Assembly (NCBI RefSeq): GCF_006874645.1
Contig: NZ_CP030082.1
Span: 2,852,001-2,916,000 of the forward strand
Reading direction: 5' to 3'
Length of the DNA stretch: 64,000 nt
Source: Bdellovibrio sp. ZAP7
Lineage (GTDB): Bacteria; Bdellovibrionota; Bdellovibrionia; Bdellovibrionales; Bdellovibrionaceae
Both the position numbers and the translations under genes were made by a program. Below are positions 8,804 through 17,849 of this stretch, one piece after another. The notes beneath the pieces were generated by a model. The model saw only the letters and a list, made by a program, of their open reading frames with translations. It was not told the DNA's origin and made no database searches. The number at the start of each line of letters is the position of its first letter. Within the stretch, counting starts at the first letter, position 1.

Positions 8804-11114
8804 TTGGACAGAAATTTTAGAGAAAATTAAATCACACGCCACAAGCGAAGTGGGACGCGAAGCCGTTTCTGACATGAAACCGCTCAACTCCGCTGAAGAA
8901 GCTTACGTGAGCTTTCAAGAAATTGCCGATGCGACAGAAGTTTTAAATCAGGGCGTTCGCCCTTACATGCAAAGTTTGGATTTGTACTCGGCATGGATCG
9001 CGCGTTTAAAAAAGAAGGCCGTTCTAAAAACTTTAGAAATCAAAGACGTGCGAAACTTCTGCATGGAAGCCTTGGCTTTGAAAGAAGCATTGGCTCCTGT
9101 GGAAAACACGTGGGCTAAAAAGATTCATGATAGTTTGATGGATGCGGAAGAACCGCTTTCAGCGATCGACCAGATCCTGACACCCGGCGGAGAGATTCGA
9201 TCCGATGCGAGTGAAAAACTTTATAATCTTTTTAAAGAAAAAGAGCGTCTCGCACGTGAAGTGCAAAGCACCTTAGATCGTCTGGTGAAAGATCACCAGA
9301 TGGAAACCGTGATCCAAGATAAATTCGTTACAACTCGTGATGGCCGCTGGGTTCTTCCGGTTCGCGCGGGAATGCAAAGCAAACTTCCGGGAGTGATCCA
9401 TGGATCCTCCCAAAGTAAGCAAACGGTTTTCGTTGAGCCCGAAAAAGTTATTCCGACCAACAATCGCTTACGCCAAGTGGAAGCCGAGATTGAAGATGAG
9501 ATCGAAAGACTTCTAACCGAACTGTCTCACTATCTATCCTCTCAATCGACTGACATTGAAAGCACCCGCGTTTTGATGGAAGAAGGTGACATCCGCTTCT
9601 CGCAAGCGCAGTTCACAAATCAAATCAATGGTCACCCGATTGAGTTTTCCACTGACACGATGGAACTGATCGAAGTTCGCCATCCTCTTTTGCAATTGAG
9701 TGGAAAAAACGTTGTCTCTAACACAGTTCTTTTTGATGGCAAAAAAAGCATTCTGCTTTTAAGCGGCCCCAATGCCGGCGGTAAAACTGTGCTTCTGAAG
9801 TCCATTGGCCTTGCCGCCCAAATGGCTCGCTGTGGACTTCCGATTTGTGCGAGTGAAACTTCACGCATTCCATTCTTTAAAGATGTTTTGATCGGCATCG
9901 GTGACAGTCAAAGTGTTGACGAGGAGCTTTCAACATTCGCAGCGCATTTAAAAATTTTAGGAAAAGCAGCTTCCGTCAAGGGCCACCAAAACCTGATTCT
10001 GATTGACGAGATCTGCGGATCCACTGATCCGGAAGAAGGAAGTGCTCTTGCCCGGGCCTTCATTGAAGAATTCTCGGCCAATAACGTGTTCGCAGTTATT
10101 ACTTCTCACTTAGGCCCATTAAAAGCCGGTTGGGATGAGGAAAGTCGCGTCCTTAACGGAAGCATGGAGTACGATCCAAAAACGGGCCGCCCGACTTATG
10201 GATTCTTGGCAGGTATTCCAGGGGATTCTCTGGCAATTCAAACCGCAAAACGCGTGGGCGTTGCACAATCAATTGTTCAAAGAGCGATGGACGTATTAGC
10301 TCCTGCCACTCGTGCCCGCCTAGAAGGCTTGGAACAAATCGAGCAACTGAAAAGCGATATCGCGATTCTTCAGGAACATTTACGCAAAGAAACCAAAAAA
10401 GCCGTTGAAACCAAGAACAAGTACGAAGGCCTGCTTAGTCAGTTCAACAAAGACAAAGACGAATGGCTTCAGCGCACTGTTAAAAAGGCAGAACGCAAAG
10501 TTGAAGAAGCTATTGCTCAGGCGAAGGTGGCGGAAACATTCAAACGTCATGCAGCTCTGCAAGAAATCAAGTATCAGCTTCCTGAAATCGTAAAGGCGAA
10601 ACCGATCATTCAAGCCGGAGCTCCGCAGACGGCAGAGGAATTTGCAAAAAAATTCCCACCGGGCTCAAAAGTTTTTGTTCCGACGTTGAATCAAGACGGT
10701 ATCGTACAAAGTGCGCCGAACAATAAAGGTGACTTGATGATTTTATCCGGTTCCGTGCGTTTGCAGGTGAATTGGCAAAATCTACGTCTGCCCGGCAAGC
10801 CTCAAAACCCTACTTCGCAATTGGTACGCAAAGGATCCAGCGGATTCTCCGTATCTATGGCGGATGACGATCGCACCCTGGATTTACGAGGGAAAACTGT
10901 GGAAGAAGCGTTGCAAGAACTTGAGGTGGCTCTGGATAAAGCAGCTACCACCCGCGAAGATCGTTTAAAGATCATTCATGGTCATGGCACTGAAGCATTA
11001 AAAAAAGCGGTACGTACTTACTTGTCCCGCTCCGTTTATGTCAAAAAGTGGAAAGCAGGCTCACCGGAAAATGGGGGCGATGGTATCACTTGGGCAGAAA
11101 TCGGTGAATCTTAA
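8781..11114 (+). CDS. mutS2: MutS2 family ATPase/endonuclease with Smr domain
   Basis: 777 aa, the usual length for MutS2. Core and clamp helices precede the ATPase: Walker A GPNAGGKT at about residues 329-336, Walker B LILIDE at about 404-409 and the signature STDPEEGSAL. A long charged coiled coil (about 510-600) follows, then a KOW-like segment and the C-terminal Smr nuclease domain with LDLRG (about 700) and the IIHGHGTEAL motif. Known roles of the family are suppression of recombination and splitting of collided ribosomes; it is not the mismatch repair MutS. The start has GGAG seven bases upstream and lies inside lnt. Confidence 0.95.
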   Translation: MQDLAVLDWTEILEKIKSHATSEVGREAVSDMKPLNSAEEAYVSFQEIADATEVLNQGVRPYMQSLDLYSAWIARLKKKAVLKTLEIKDVRNFCMEALALKEALAPVENTWAKKIHDSLMDAEEPLSAIDQILTPGGEIRSDASEKLYNLFKEKERLAREVQSTLDRLVKDHQMETVIQDKFVTTRDGRWVLPVRAGMQSKLPGVIHGSSQSKQTVFVEPEKVIPTNNRLRQVEAEIEDEIERLLTELSHYLSSQSTDIESTRVLMEEGDIRFSQAQFTNQINGHPIEFSTDTMELIEVRHPLLQLSGKNVVSNTVLFDGKKSILLLSGPNAGGKTVLLKSIGLAAQMARCGLPICASETSRIPFFKDVLIGIGDSQSVDEELSTFAAHLKILGKAASVKGHQNLILIDEICGSTDPEEGSALARAFIEEFSANNVFAVITSHLGPLKAGWDEESRVLNGSMEYDPKTGRPTYGFLAGIPGDSLAIQTAKRVGVAQSIVQRAMDVLAPATRARLEGLEQIEQLKSDIAILQEHLRKETKKAVETKNKYEGLLSQFNKDKDEWLQRTVKKAERKVEEAIAQAKVAETFKRHAALQEIKYQLPEIVKAKPIIQAGAPQTAEEFAKKFPPGSKVFVPTLNQDGIVQSAPNNKGDLMILSGSVRLQVNWQNLRLPGKPQNPTSQLVRKGSSGFSVSMADDDRTLDLRGKTVEEALQELEVALDKAATTREDRLKIIHGHGTEALKKAVRTYLSRSVYVKKWKAGSPENGGDGITWAEIGES

Positions 11115-11131
11115 TTTCTGAGGAGGGTCTT

Positions 11132-12568
11132 GTGAATCACTACCTTATTGCAAGTTGGGTGGTAAGTAAGGCCCTCGCACTGACTTACTTTGTTGCGTTT
11201 CTTTCTTTATCCGTTCAAGTCCTGGGTCTCTTTGGTTCCCGCGGGATTCTTTCCATCGACCATCTTTTAAATATTCTGGATAAAGAATTGGGTGCTTCGC
11301 GCTTTCGTCACTTCCCTTCTTTTTTTTGGTTTGCCTCTGGAGACTTCACATTAAAAGCGGCCTGCCTGATTGGAATGCTCGCTTCGACCCTGGCATTTTT
11401 GGGATTTAGCCAAACCTGGATGCTGCTTCTTTGCTGGCTGCTTTATCTTTCGTTTTGCAGCTGTGGGCAGGTGTTCTTGTCCTATCAGTGGGACAACCTT
11501 CTTTTGGAGTTAGGGGTCATCGCCTTATTTTTTGCGCCTTTCACTTTCGAGTGGCGACCTTTTGCTGCTTATGAAATCCATCCCATGGTGATGGGCTTAG
11601 TTTGGGTGTTACTGTTTAAACTGATGTTTTCTTCGGGAGTCGTGAAACTTGCGAACAAAGATCCTGACTGGAAGAACTGCACTGCCTTAAGATTTCACTA
11701 TTGGACTCAACCCCTGCCCAATCCAATCGCCTGGTTTTTAGAAAAGGCACCGCTAAGCTTTCAAAAGTTCAGTTGTCTGCTCTTGTTTTTTATCGAACTC
11801 ATCGTGCCATTTTTTATTTTTGTTCCAGGCCCCGTTAGCTTTATCGCGGCCTGCCTGTTAATTTGGCTGCAAGTTCTGATTATTTTAACTGGAAACTTTG
11901 CATTCTTTAATTTACTGACTCTGGGCCTGTGTGCCTCCGTTATCGCCGACCCCTTCTGGATATTTGAAAGCACCTCATGGATATTACCCGTCGGAGTTTC
12001 CACTGAATTCGCCGTGGTGGCTTTGGTTGTTCTTCTTCCGGGAAACCTGTTTTGGATTTATAAGACCGTTTTTGAATCCAGCAAGTCTTTGGATTTCATG
12101 CTGCCGTGGATGCGCTTTCTTTTTCCCTTTAGAATCACGAATCCCTATGGTCTTTTTGCGGTGATGACAAAAACTCGCCCCGAGATCGTTCTTGAAGGCA
12201 GTGATGATGGGCACACTTGGCTTGAGTATGAATTTAAGCATAAGCCCACAAAGCTCTCCCACCGCCCGACGGTGATTGCGCCTTTTCAACCGCGCCTGGA
12301 TTGGCAAATGTGGTTCGCAGCTCTGGAAAGTTTTAATGAGAATCTGTGGCTGCAAAATCTGGTGACTCGCTTGTTTGATGAAAGCCCCGACGTGCAGGAA
12401 CTTTTGAAGCATGATCCATTCAACGGTAAATCACCAAAGTTACTGCGCTTTGTGCGCTACCACTATCTCTTCAGTTCGTGGGAGGAGCTAAAATCTCAGC
12501 ATATATGGTGGAAACGAGGACATGCTTCCCCGTATTCTCCGATTTTTGAGAGGGACGAAGAGTCCTAA
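11132..12568 (+). CDS. Lipase maturation factor family membrane protein
   Basis: 478-aa protein with about ten membrane segments in the first 315 residues and a soluble C-terminal domain. Sequence hallmarks of the LMF1-like family are seen: FLSLSVQVLGLFGSRGILS near the start, GQVFLSYQWDNLLLE and the C-terminal YEFKHKP/RLDWQMWFAAL block ending in WWKR. In animals LMF1 helps lipases fold in the ER; bacterial roles are unknown. GTG start at 11132 is fixed by an excellent AGGAGG site. It follows mutS2 by 17 bases and may be in the same transcript. Confidence 0.88.
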   Translation: MNHYLIASWVVSKALALTYFVAFLSLSVQVLGLFGSRGILSIDHLLNILDKELGASRFRHFPSFFWFASGDFTLKAACLIGMLASTLAFLGFSQTWMLLLCWLLYLSFCSCGQVFLSYQWDNLLLELGVIALFFAPFTFEWRPFAAYEIHPMVMGLVWVLLFKLMFSSGVVKLANKDPDWKNCTALRFHYWTQPLPNPIAWFLEKAPLSFQKFSCLLLFFIELIVPFFIFVPGPVSFIAACLLIWLQVLIILTGNFAFFNLLTLGLCASVIADPFWIFESTSWILPVGVSTEFAVVALVVLLPGNLFWIYKTVFESSKSLDFMLPWMRFLFPFRITNPYGLFAVMTKTRPEIVLEGSDDGHTWLEYEFKHKPTKLSHRPTVIAPFQPRLDWQMWFAALESFNENLWLQNLVTRLFDESPDVQELLKHDPFNGKSPKLLRFVRYHYLFSSWEELKSQHIWWKRGHASPYSPIFERDEES

Positions 12569-12773
12569 GCATCTTAAAGTGCCGGCTCAGGGTGACTAGG
12601 AAAATGACAGCTGTCTAAACGGTCACACGGTATTTTCACTCTCACGAGCACTGACTTCTTGAAAATCAAGTGGTCGTATCAAGAGAAAACGGACCAAAAA
12701 ATAAATTGGAGATTTTTCCTGGAAACTCGCAAAATGGTTTTTAGGGGAAATTCTAACCAAAGGCTAGGTAGTC

Positions 12774-13277
12774 ATGCACAACTATCGGGACTTTATCTTA
12801 CGCGAACTCGAAAGACGTCAAAAAAAGAATCCGTCTTATTCGCTCAGAGCATTTGCCAGAGATCTGGAAATGCCCAGCTCACGACTCAGTGAAATACTGA
12901 ATCGTAAAATGGGACTTTCCGAGGCTAGGGCAATTAATCTGGCGGAGAGACTGAATCTTTCACAACCAGAAAAGGAGTATTTTATCGACTTAGCACTCTC
13001 TGAACACGCGCGTAGCGCTGTGATGAAAGAGATGGCTCTACGTCGAGTCAAGGCTCGAACTGAGTTGATGGGAACCATCGAAACTCGGGATCTCAGCGGT
13101 TTATCTGAAGGCGCTCATATCGCCATCCAGATCAAACGCGAACAGTATGCTCACGCTCTAGAGAAGATTAAAACCTTCCAAGAGCAGTTAGCGAAAGATC
13201 TGGAAACTCCTTCTGAGAGTGATTCGGTCTACAATTTAACTGTTCGGCTGATCGAACCGGCCACAACTAACGAATAA
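12774..13277 (+). CDS. Short TIGR02147-type regulator lacking the central domain
   Basis: 167-aa relative of the TIGR02147 proteins (normally about 270 aa; a full-length member lies at 35561-36379). The N-terminal helix-turn-helix is present (YRDFILRELERR, SLRAFARDLEMPSSRLSEIL), as is the C-terminal piece (HALEKIKTFQEQLAKDL, VYNLTVRLIEP), but the middle winged-helix-like part present in the longer protein is absent. So this is an internally shortened form, not a simple truncation. It probably binds DNA. It stands alone between the LMF gene and a terminator at 13286. Confidence 0.82.
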   Translation: MHNYRDFILRELERRQKKNPSYSLRAFARDLEMPSSRLSEILNRKMGLSEARAINLAERLNLSQPEKEYFIDLALSEHARSAVMKEMALRRVKARTELMGTIETRDLSGLSEGAHIAIQIKREQYAHALEKIKTFQEQLAKDLETPSESDSVYNLTVRLIEPATTNE

Positions 13278-13285
13278 TAACTAGA

Positions 13286-13313
13286 CCCCCTCAAAGCTTT
13301 TTGAGGGGGATTT
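13286..13313 (+). terminator. Rho-independent terminator
   Basis: Ten-base perfect stem CCCCCTCAAA/TTTGAGGGGG with a GCTT loop directly after the TIGR02147-type gene. The T-tract is short (ATTT). Confidence 0.8.
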
Positions 13314-13362
13314 CTGCTCGAAAATCGTTCAAAATATTCTGATATGACTCCAAATACAGGAT

Positions 13363-15117
13363 ATGAACGTGAGTAAAGCAAGATACACAGTTGCCAGTAT
13401 TGGCGTGGCCCTTGTCATTGGATATTTCTCGGGTAAGAAGTACTCTGATTTCTCTCCCAGAAAAACCGTCAGCGAAGATCTTGCAAGCTCTAGCAGGATT
13501 GAATTCGAAACTCTTAAATTAAGAGCTTTCCCAAGCCCAGATAAGCTTGAAAAAAAACCTATGAGGTCACTCAAAGAAGCAACGGACTTCATCGCTCCTT
13601 ATCATGAGCGCCAGGACTTCAAATGGCATCCCAGCTATGCTGTCTCCTCGCCTAGCTTTGACTCTAAAAACCGTCCTTACTTCCGTTATAATGATCGCCA
13701 ACAGACAGTCCCTGTTGCCAATGGCTTCCAAACTCTTCGCGATGGCTCGTGGACTCACTTTCCTTTCATGGCAAGTCAGCTGCTTCCGTTCTATGATCAA
13801 AAAGCCCAGGATATTATTTTAAACTCTGTTCAGGATATTTTGTGGGACCCGAAAATGGCGGTCTTCGACAACTCCGATCGCATGTACACCGTGCTTCGCT
13901 TGAAAACCACAGTGTTTAATAAAGATACGTCCTATGTGATGATGTATTCTGATGATCAGGGTTTGAACTGGGCAGCGTTGCCACTAGTAGGAACGAAAGA
14001 CACTGCTTGTGTTTTCAGAGTCCTTGGAACAAACAACTGTCCCCTGCCGCAACTTTATGATTTGGAACGCCCTTACAACCGTGCCCCGTTAAGTCGACCG
14101 CCAGCGATGCTTTACTTTTTAAGCGACGGCAAATTACCGGGCTTTGAGAAAACATACTCTTGGCTTGGGACGGTGGGGAAACTTTATCTTCAGCCTATTT
14201 CTAAAAACTCCCAGGGAAAACTCGTTGCTGAAAAGCCCGTACTCCTAAGTCTTAGCGCTCAAGAGATCGGCTATCGTAGCGGCTCTTCACCTAAGATCAT
14301 TCGTTCCGGTTCAAAATATTTTGTCACGTGGCTTGAAGCCAATCGCGACTTCGTGCCTAAACTTGATCAAAAGGGTAATCCGATCATTCCTAAACCTGAC
14401 CAAAACAACAGACCTTATTCCGAGATCTGGGTTGCGGAATACGACCTGAAAACCAAAAGGGTCACTAAGAAAGCTGTTTTAAAATCCTGGCCGGTAAATG
14501 ATACTCACAACCAACCTGGAATTGTTCGTACTTGGGATGGAAATTTGATCGTCGTTTCCGGGGGGCATGGTTCTCACTTTACTTCGGCATATTCTTTAAA
14601 GCCCGACTCTGTCTTGGAGTGGAGCAAAGAAGAACCGATGAACACTGCAGACACAGGTTACAAATCCAACTACAGTTCGCCGCTTTGGACTGGTGGCAGC
14701 CAAACTTATATCTCCATGATGATAGGTGCAGATGATACGGTTCACACTGTTTATCGCCAGTGGATGCATGATAAGAACATTTTCGATTTTGAATACTTCG
14801 GCGCCCTCGTTTATCAAAATGGTAAGTTTGACAGAAAGTCGAATTCCTTTCAGTGGAACAAAGCTCGCGTGCTCGTGTATCCAAATGCTCCCGAATACAC
14901 TCACTGGTACCAGGTGATGTCGATGGATCGCAAAGACAATATATATGTTGAGTACAGCAACATGCGACCGTACCCACCGTATCTGGTGAAAGACGCTAAG
15001 GGACAACCGGAATTTATTTCCCCGTACCTTAACAACGCTCTGATGCGTTCGGAGAACAGTGGGAAGACTTGGTCCCTAGTAAGTGATGATGACCTGAAAA
15101 AAGCGCAAACAAAGTAA
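13363..15117 (+). CDS. Sialidase/BNR-fold protein, membrane-anchored
   Basis: 584 aa with a hydrophobic N-terminal anchor (residues 7-22) and a long exported domain. Two clear Asp-box motifs (S-x-D-x-G-x-x-W type) are seen: SDDQGLNW near residue 196 and SENSGKTW near residue 563. This marks a six-bladed beta-propeller like exo-sialidases. Catalytic residues of true sialidases cannot be verified by eye, so glycan binding without cleavage is equally possible. It has its own upstream region after the terminator at 13286 and its own terminator at 15158. Confidence 0.78.
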   Translation: MNVSKARYTVASIGVALVIGYFSGKKYSDFSPRKTVSEDLASSSRIEFETLKLRAFPSPDKLEKKPMRSLKEATDFIAPYHERQDFKWHPSYAVSSPSFDSKNRPYFRYNDRQQTVPVANGFQTLRDGSWTHFPFMASQLLPFYDQKAQDIILNSVQDILWDPKMAVFDNSDRMYTVLRLKTTVFNKDTSYVMMYSDDQGLNWAALPLVGTKDTACVFRVLGTNNCPLPQLYDLERPYNRAPLSRPPAMLYFLSDGKLPGFEKTYSWLGTVGKLYLQPISKNSQGKLVAEKPVLLSLSAQEIGYRSGSSPKIIRSGSKYFVTWLEANRDFVPKLDQKGNPIIPKPDQNNRPYSEIWVAEYDLKTKRVTKKAVLKSWPVNDTHNQPGIVRTWDGNLIVVSGGHGSHFTSAYSLKPDSVLEWSKEEPMNTADTGYKSNYSSPLWTGGSQTYISMMIGADDTVHTVYRQWMHDKNIFDFEYFGALVYQNGKFDRKSNSFQWNKARVLVYPNAPEYTHWYQVMSMDRKDNIYVEYSNMRPYPPYLVKDAKGQPEFISPYLNNALMRSENSGKTWSLVSDDDLKKAQTK

Positions 15118-15428
15118 TCAATTAATTTCAGAAAAATCCAGTTGTAAACATTTGCCCGAAAGAAAAAATACGATGCTGATTCAGTCTGAGACAGAATCCA
15201 TCGTATTTTTCTTTCTTATGTTAAGTGTTCGACGGTTCCCTCTTGAAATTCCTAGTGAAAACAGAAGTCCCGTCTCGAGAAAGTACGTTTCATTGACCTC
15301 ATAAAATGAGAATTGTTGGAAATGTTAACTACTCTTTTTACAGTGTTACTCACGTATACACCGGCGACGATTTTAGGCCCTCTCGGGTTGGCACATCCGA
15401 TGCAATAGACCCTCGCATAGGGGTTAAT
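15118..15428. other. Intergenic stretch with one terminator
   Basis: 311 bases between the BNR protein and the VWA lipoprotein. Apart from the hairpin at 15158-15215 I see no gene. An in-frame start upstream at 15306 would extend the lipoprotein by 41 residues and put its signal peptide inside, so it is rejected. Confidence 0.6.
15158..15215 (+). terminator. Long-stem Rho-independent terminator
   Basis: Arms 15158-15175 and 15199-15215 pair almost fully (one bulged A); the apical part GATTC/GAATC with TCT/AGA pairs again. The right arm contains the T-rich run. It ends the BNR-protein transcript. Confidence 0.8.
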
Positions 15429-16472
15429 ATGAAAAAGACAAATGCAATCATCTCGATTCTCTCACTAGCTGCTTTATCCGCATGTGCTCCACAAGACATG
15501 AGTTTTTCACAGTCCACTTCCGCATCGTCTACTTCTGATGCAACGGACTCAATTATCCCTTCTCGAGGTTTGTCACAAAACTTCGATATTAAGGAGAACG
15601 CGAACATCGATATCTTATTCGTTGTCGACAACTCTCCTTCCATGCTTGAAGAACAAGCGAATATGTCTTCTAAAATCAATGGCTTCATGAATCTGGTGTC
15701 AGGTCTAAGCTGGCAAGTCGCTTTGACGACGACAGATCCTCGCGTCAATACAGTTGATTCCAGTGGTGCGAACCAACCTTGGGGTGACGGACAATTCCGT
15801 CCCATGTTGAATCGCTCATTCCTTAAAAAAGGCGACACGACGGACACGGCAGCTCAAGCTGCACTTGCCGACGCTATCAAATTGGGTGCGAATGGTAGTG
15901 GTGACGAACGCCCTATCAACAACATCTATAGATCTATGGAGCGCTCTGAAAATGCGGCCTTCTTCCGTAAAGATTCCAATCTAGTTGTGATTATTATCTC
16001 AGACGAAGACGAATGCAGTAACGGTAACTGCCCTTCAAGCTCTGCTGATACTAAAAAGTCTCAACCATCCAACTTGATTAGCATGGTTCAGGCGAAATTT
16101 GGTTCTGAAAAAGTTATGATGGTGGACTCTATCGTAAAAGCTCCTTCAGACTCTTCTTGCTCGACTGCTTCGTATGCTCCGATCACTTCTTCACTAGCTA
16201 ATATGACTGGAGGAGTGCTGGGTTCAGTGTGTGCTTCAGACTATACTTCCATCTTGTCTAACGCTGGTAATGCCGCAGTGTCTTTGGCAAGATCGATTTC
16301 TTTAAGCTGTAATCCAATTGACTCTGACAATGATGGTAAAATCGACTTCGTGTTGAAAAATTCATCGGGTGTTGCGATCACTACGGGTTACTCAGTGAGC
16401 GGTAAAATTGTTACCTTCACTTCTTCATTGCCAAACGGTTCATACTCAGCCGACTACCGTTGCGCACTGTAA
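15429..16472 (+). CDS. VWA-domain lipoprotein
   Basis: 347-aa lipoprotein: signal peptide with lipobox LSAC, Ser/Thr-rich linker, then a von Willebrand factor A fold starting IDILFVVDNSPSM. The D-x-S-x-S MIDAS motif is intact (Asp at about residue 67), so it should bind a divalent cation and a protein or surface ligand. DSDNDGKIDF near the C-terminus looks like a calcium-binding loop of thrombospondin-3 type. ATG 15429 gives a standard signal peptide. Several small cysteines (ECSNGNC) may form disulfides. Adhesion is the usual role of secreted VWA proteins; nothing here shows the partner. Confidence 0.85.
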   Translation: MKKTNAIISILSLAALSACAPQDMSFSQSTSASSTSDATDSIIPSRGLSQNFDIKENANIDILFVVDNSPSMLEEQANMSSKINGFMNLVSGLSWQVALTTTDPRVNTVDSSGANQPWGDGQFRPMLNRSFLKKGDTTDTAAQAALADAIKLGANGSGDERPINNIYRSMERSENAAFFRKDSNLVVIIISDEDECSNGNCPSSSADTKKSQPSNLISMVQAKFGSEKVMMVDSIVKAPSDSSCSTASYAPITSSLANMTGGVLGSVCASDYTSILSNAGNAAVSLARSISLSCNPIDSDNDGKIDFVLKNSSGVAITTGYSVSGKIVTFTSSLPNGSYSADYRCAL

Positions 16473-16519
16473 TTGAAATACTCTTAAAACACGTTTTATT
16501 AATAAAACGGATTTTCCCT

Positions 16520-16556
16520 AAAACCCCAACCATAGTGGTTGGGGTTTCTTTTTTTC
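16520..16556 (+). terminator. Rho-independent terminator
   Basis: Stem AAACCCCAACCA/TGGTTGGGGTTT with a three-base loop, followed by CTTTTTTTCT. Ends the VWA lipoprotein transcript. Confidence 0.92.
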
Positions 16557-16584
16557 TCCGTCGTAGTTCAGTTCGGTTCGACCC

Positions 16585-16714
16585 GCGACGAGTTTGGGTA
16601 ATCCCCACATTCCGCGACACGGCATCCTTGCCTCACCGTCGCCCGCCTTTGGCGGGTTCGCGCATCCTGCGCCGACGGAGGTCGCTGCATGTGGGGATTA
16701 CCCAATCTCGACGC
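16585..16714. repeat. Cloverleaf-forming inverted repeat (REP/MITE-like)
   Basis: 130-bp palindromic element. Outer arms 16585-16610 and 16689-16714 pair over 26 bases with two mismatches; the core TTGGGTAATCCCCACAT is perfect. Inside, GCGAC (16614) pairs with GTCGC (16681) and CCGTCG (16636) with CGACGG (16673). Enclosed are two hairpins: CCCGCC-TTT-GGCGGG (16642-16656) and GCGC-ATCCT-GCGC (16660-16672). The core is much GC-richer than its surroundings. It lies between a terminator and a lipoprotein gene and carries no credible ORF. This looks like a dispersed REP/BIME or MITE-type element; only one copy was found by eye here. Confidence 0.75.
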
Positions 16715-17017
16715 TGGTGATTCGGATTGATACGAGCGTGCCAATAAGAAACCTGTCACAGAGAATTGGCTTCGATTGAAGATTCATTCAATTAACAAAA
16801 CTGGTTTTTGGATTTTCAATTTGCTTCACTTTGAGATGGGGACCGTTGGTGTCTGCCGTTTCTGGGCATGTTTGGCGTATTGGATTGAGATTGTGTTTTT
16901 CAGAGGGAAAATGCAGTTGTAAGTGGTTGGATTTGTTTGGGTAATTTTGTTGTTTCATTGTGAAATATGGCATTCATGTTGCTCTATAGTCTTGTGAACA
17001 GTGTGCAAGGGGGCTTT
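16715..17017. other. Strand-skewed intergenic stretch
   Basis: About 300 bases, AT-rich, with a visible excess of G+T over A+C on the + strand from about 16800 on. GCCAAT (16740) and ATTGGC (16765) form a small inverted pair just outside the cloverleaf repeat. Probably holds the promoter of the lipoprotein at 17018; no gene is seen. Confidence 0.45.
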
Positions 17018-17773
17018 ATGAAAACGATCACTACTCTGAAAAAATATATGATGGTTACTATGTTGGTTGCAGGTGCGGCGCTTATGACGGCGTGTGGGTC
17101 ATCTGGTGCACAATCGACGGATTTGGCTAGCCGTGGTGTTATTTCTTCTGTGTCTGAGTCGGATTCTAAGGCTCTTGCTGTTTGTAACTCTACTTCAGGG
17201 ACTAATTTGGCGGTACGTCAGATGGCTTATACTGAAGGGAACTCTTACCGTATGGATCTGGTTTGGTTGAAGCTGACGGCTCTACCGACGGATTTTTCTT
17301 CTGGTACTTCTTATATCGCTTTTTGGAAGTGGTTGGCTAATTCAAATGGTTCTACTTATTTGGATTCTTCTGCGGTTCCAGTAGCTCTTTATGATTCTCA
17401 AACTAAAAAGTTTCTTACGAACTGGGGTACTTCCATTAAATGGACTGATATCTCTTCGATGGCCCTATCAATGGGTTACTCTTCCCCTACTTCTTTCTTT
17501 GGACGCGTGATCATTCTTGCGAACCTTAAAGATACGAATGGTGAGTTTGATGCCTTGAAAGTTTCAGTTTACAATTCTTCGACTAACAAATCAGTGAACG
17601 AGATCAATGGACTTCTGCCACTGTTCTCTGCAAACCCAAATGCTTACGCAGTTGAATCATCTGGCGCTGCTCGCGCTGGTGTGTTGCAACAGCTTCACCC
17701 ATTCTATTCTTACAGAAGCACTGGATACACGACTTCTCAGTTCCAAAGCATGGCACAAAACTATTGCTTCTAA
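17018..17773 (+). CDS. Lipoprotein of unknown function
   Basis: 251-aa lipoprotein: signal peptide MMVTMLVAGAALMTAC with lipobox LMTAC. The mature part is Ser/Thr/Tyr-rich and beta-rich, and I do not recognise a family. Start at 17018 has AAGGGGG eight bases upstream; the longer frame from 16967 would bury the signal. The coding strand uses many TCT, GGT and GTT codons, a T-biased choice that differs from neighbours. It ends before a strong terminator at 17809. Confidence 0.8.
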   Translation: MKTITTLKKYMMVTMLVAGAALMTACGSSGAQSTDLASRGVISSVSESDSKALAVCNSTSGTNLAVRQMAYTEGNSYRMDLVWLKLTALPTDFSSGTSYIAFWKWLANSNGSTYLDSSAVPVALYDSQTKKFLTNWGTSIKWTDISSMALSMGYSSPTSFFGRVIILANLKDTNGEFDALKVSVYNSSTNKSVNEINGLLPLFSANPNAYAVESSGAARAGVLQQLHPFYSYRSTGYTTSQFQSMAQNYCF

Positions 17774-17808
17774 TTTTGAAGCAGTCCTGAATTTACCCCC
17801 AAAAACAG

Positions 17809-17849
17809 ACGCCAACCTGGTCCCCCCCTAGGTTGGCGTTTTCCTTTTT
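17809..17849 (+). terminator. Rho-independent terminator
   Basis: Ten-base perfect stem ACGCCAACCT/AGGTTGGCGT enclosing a C-rich loop, followed by TTTCCTTTTT. It lies between the lipoprotein and the convergent MFS gene that ends at 17848. Confidence 0.85.

Noticed and set aside
12606..12615. GACAGCTGTC palindrome upstream of the short TIGR02147 gene
   Set aside because: One short copy, not related to the TTTAC motif, and no support by a second instance.
14532..15006. Long antisense frames in the sialidase-fold gene
   Set aside because: Shadow frames of a well-supported coding region; low-complexity content and no ribosome sites.
16417..16779. Several short frames in the cloverleaf repeat
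   Set aside because: They overlap each other on both strands, are Arg/Pro-rich from GC-rich hairpins, and have no ribosome sites.
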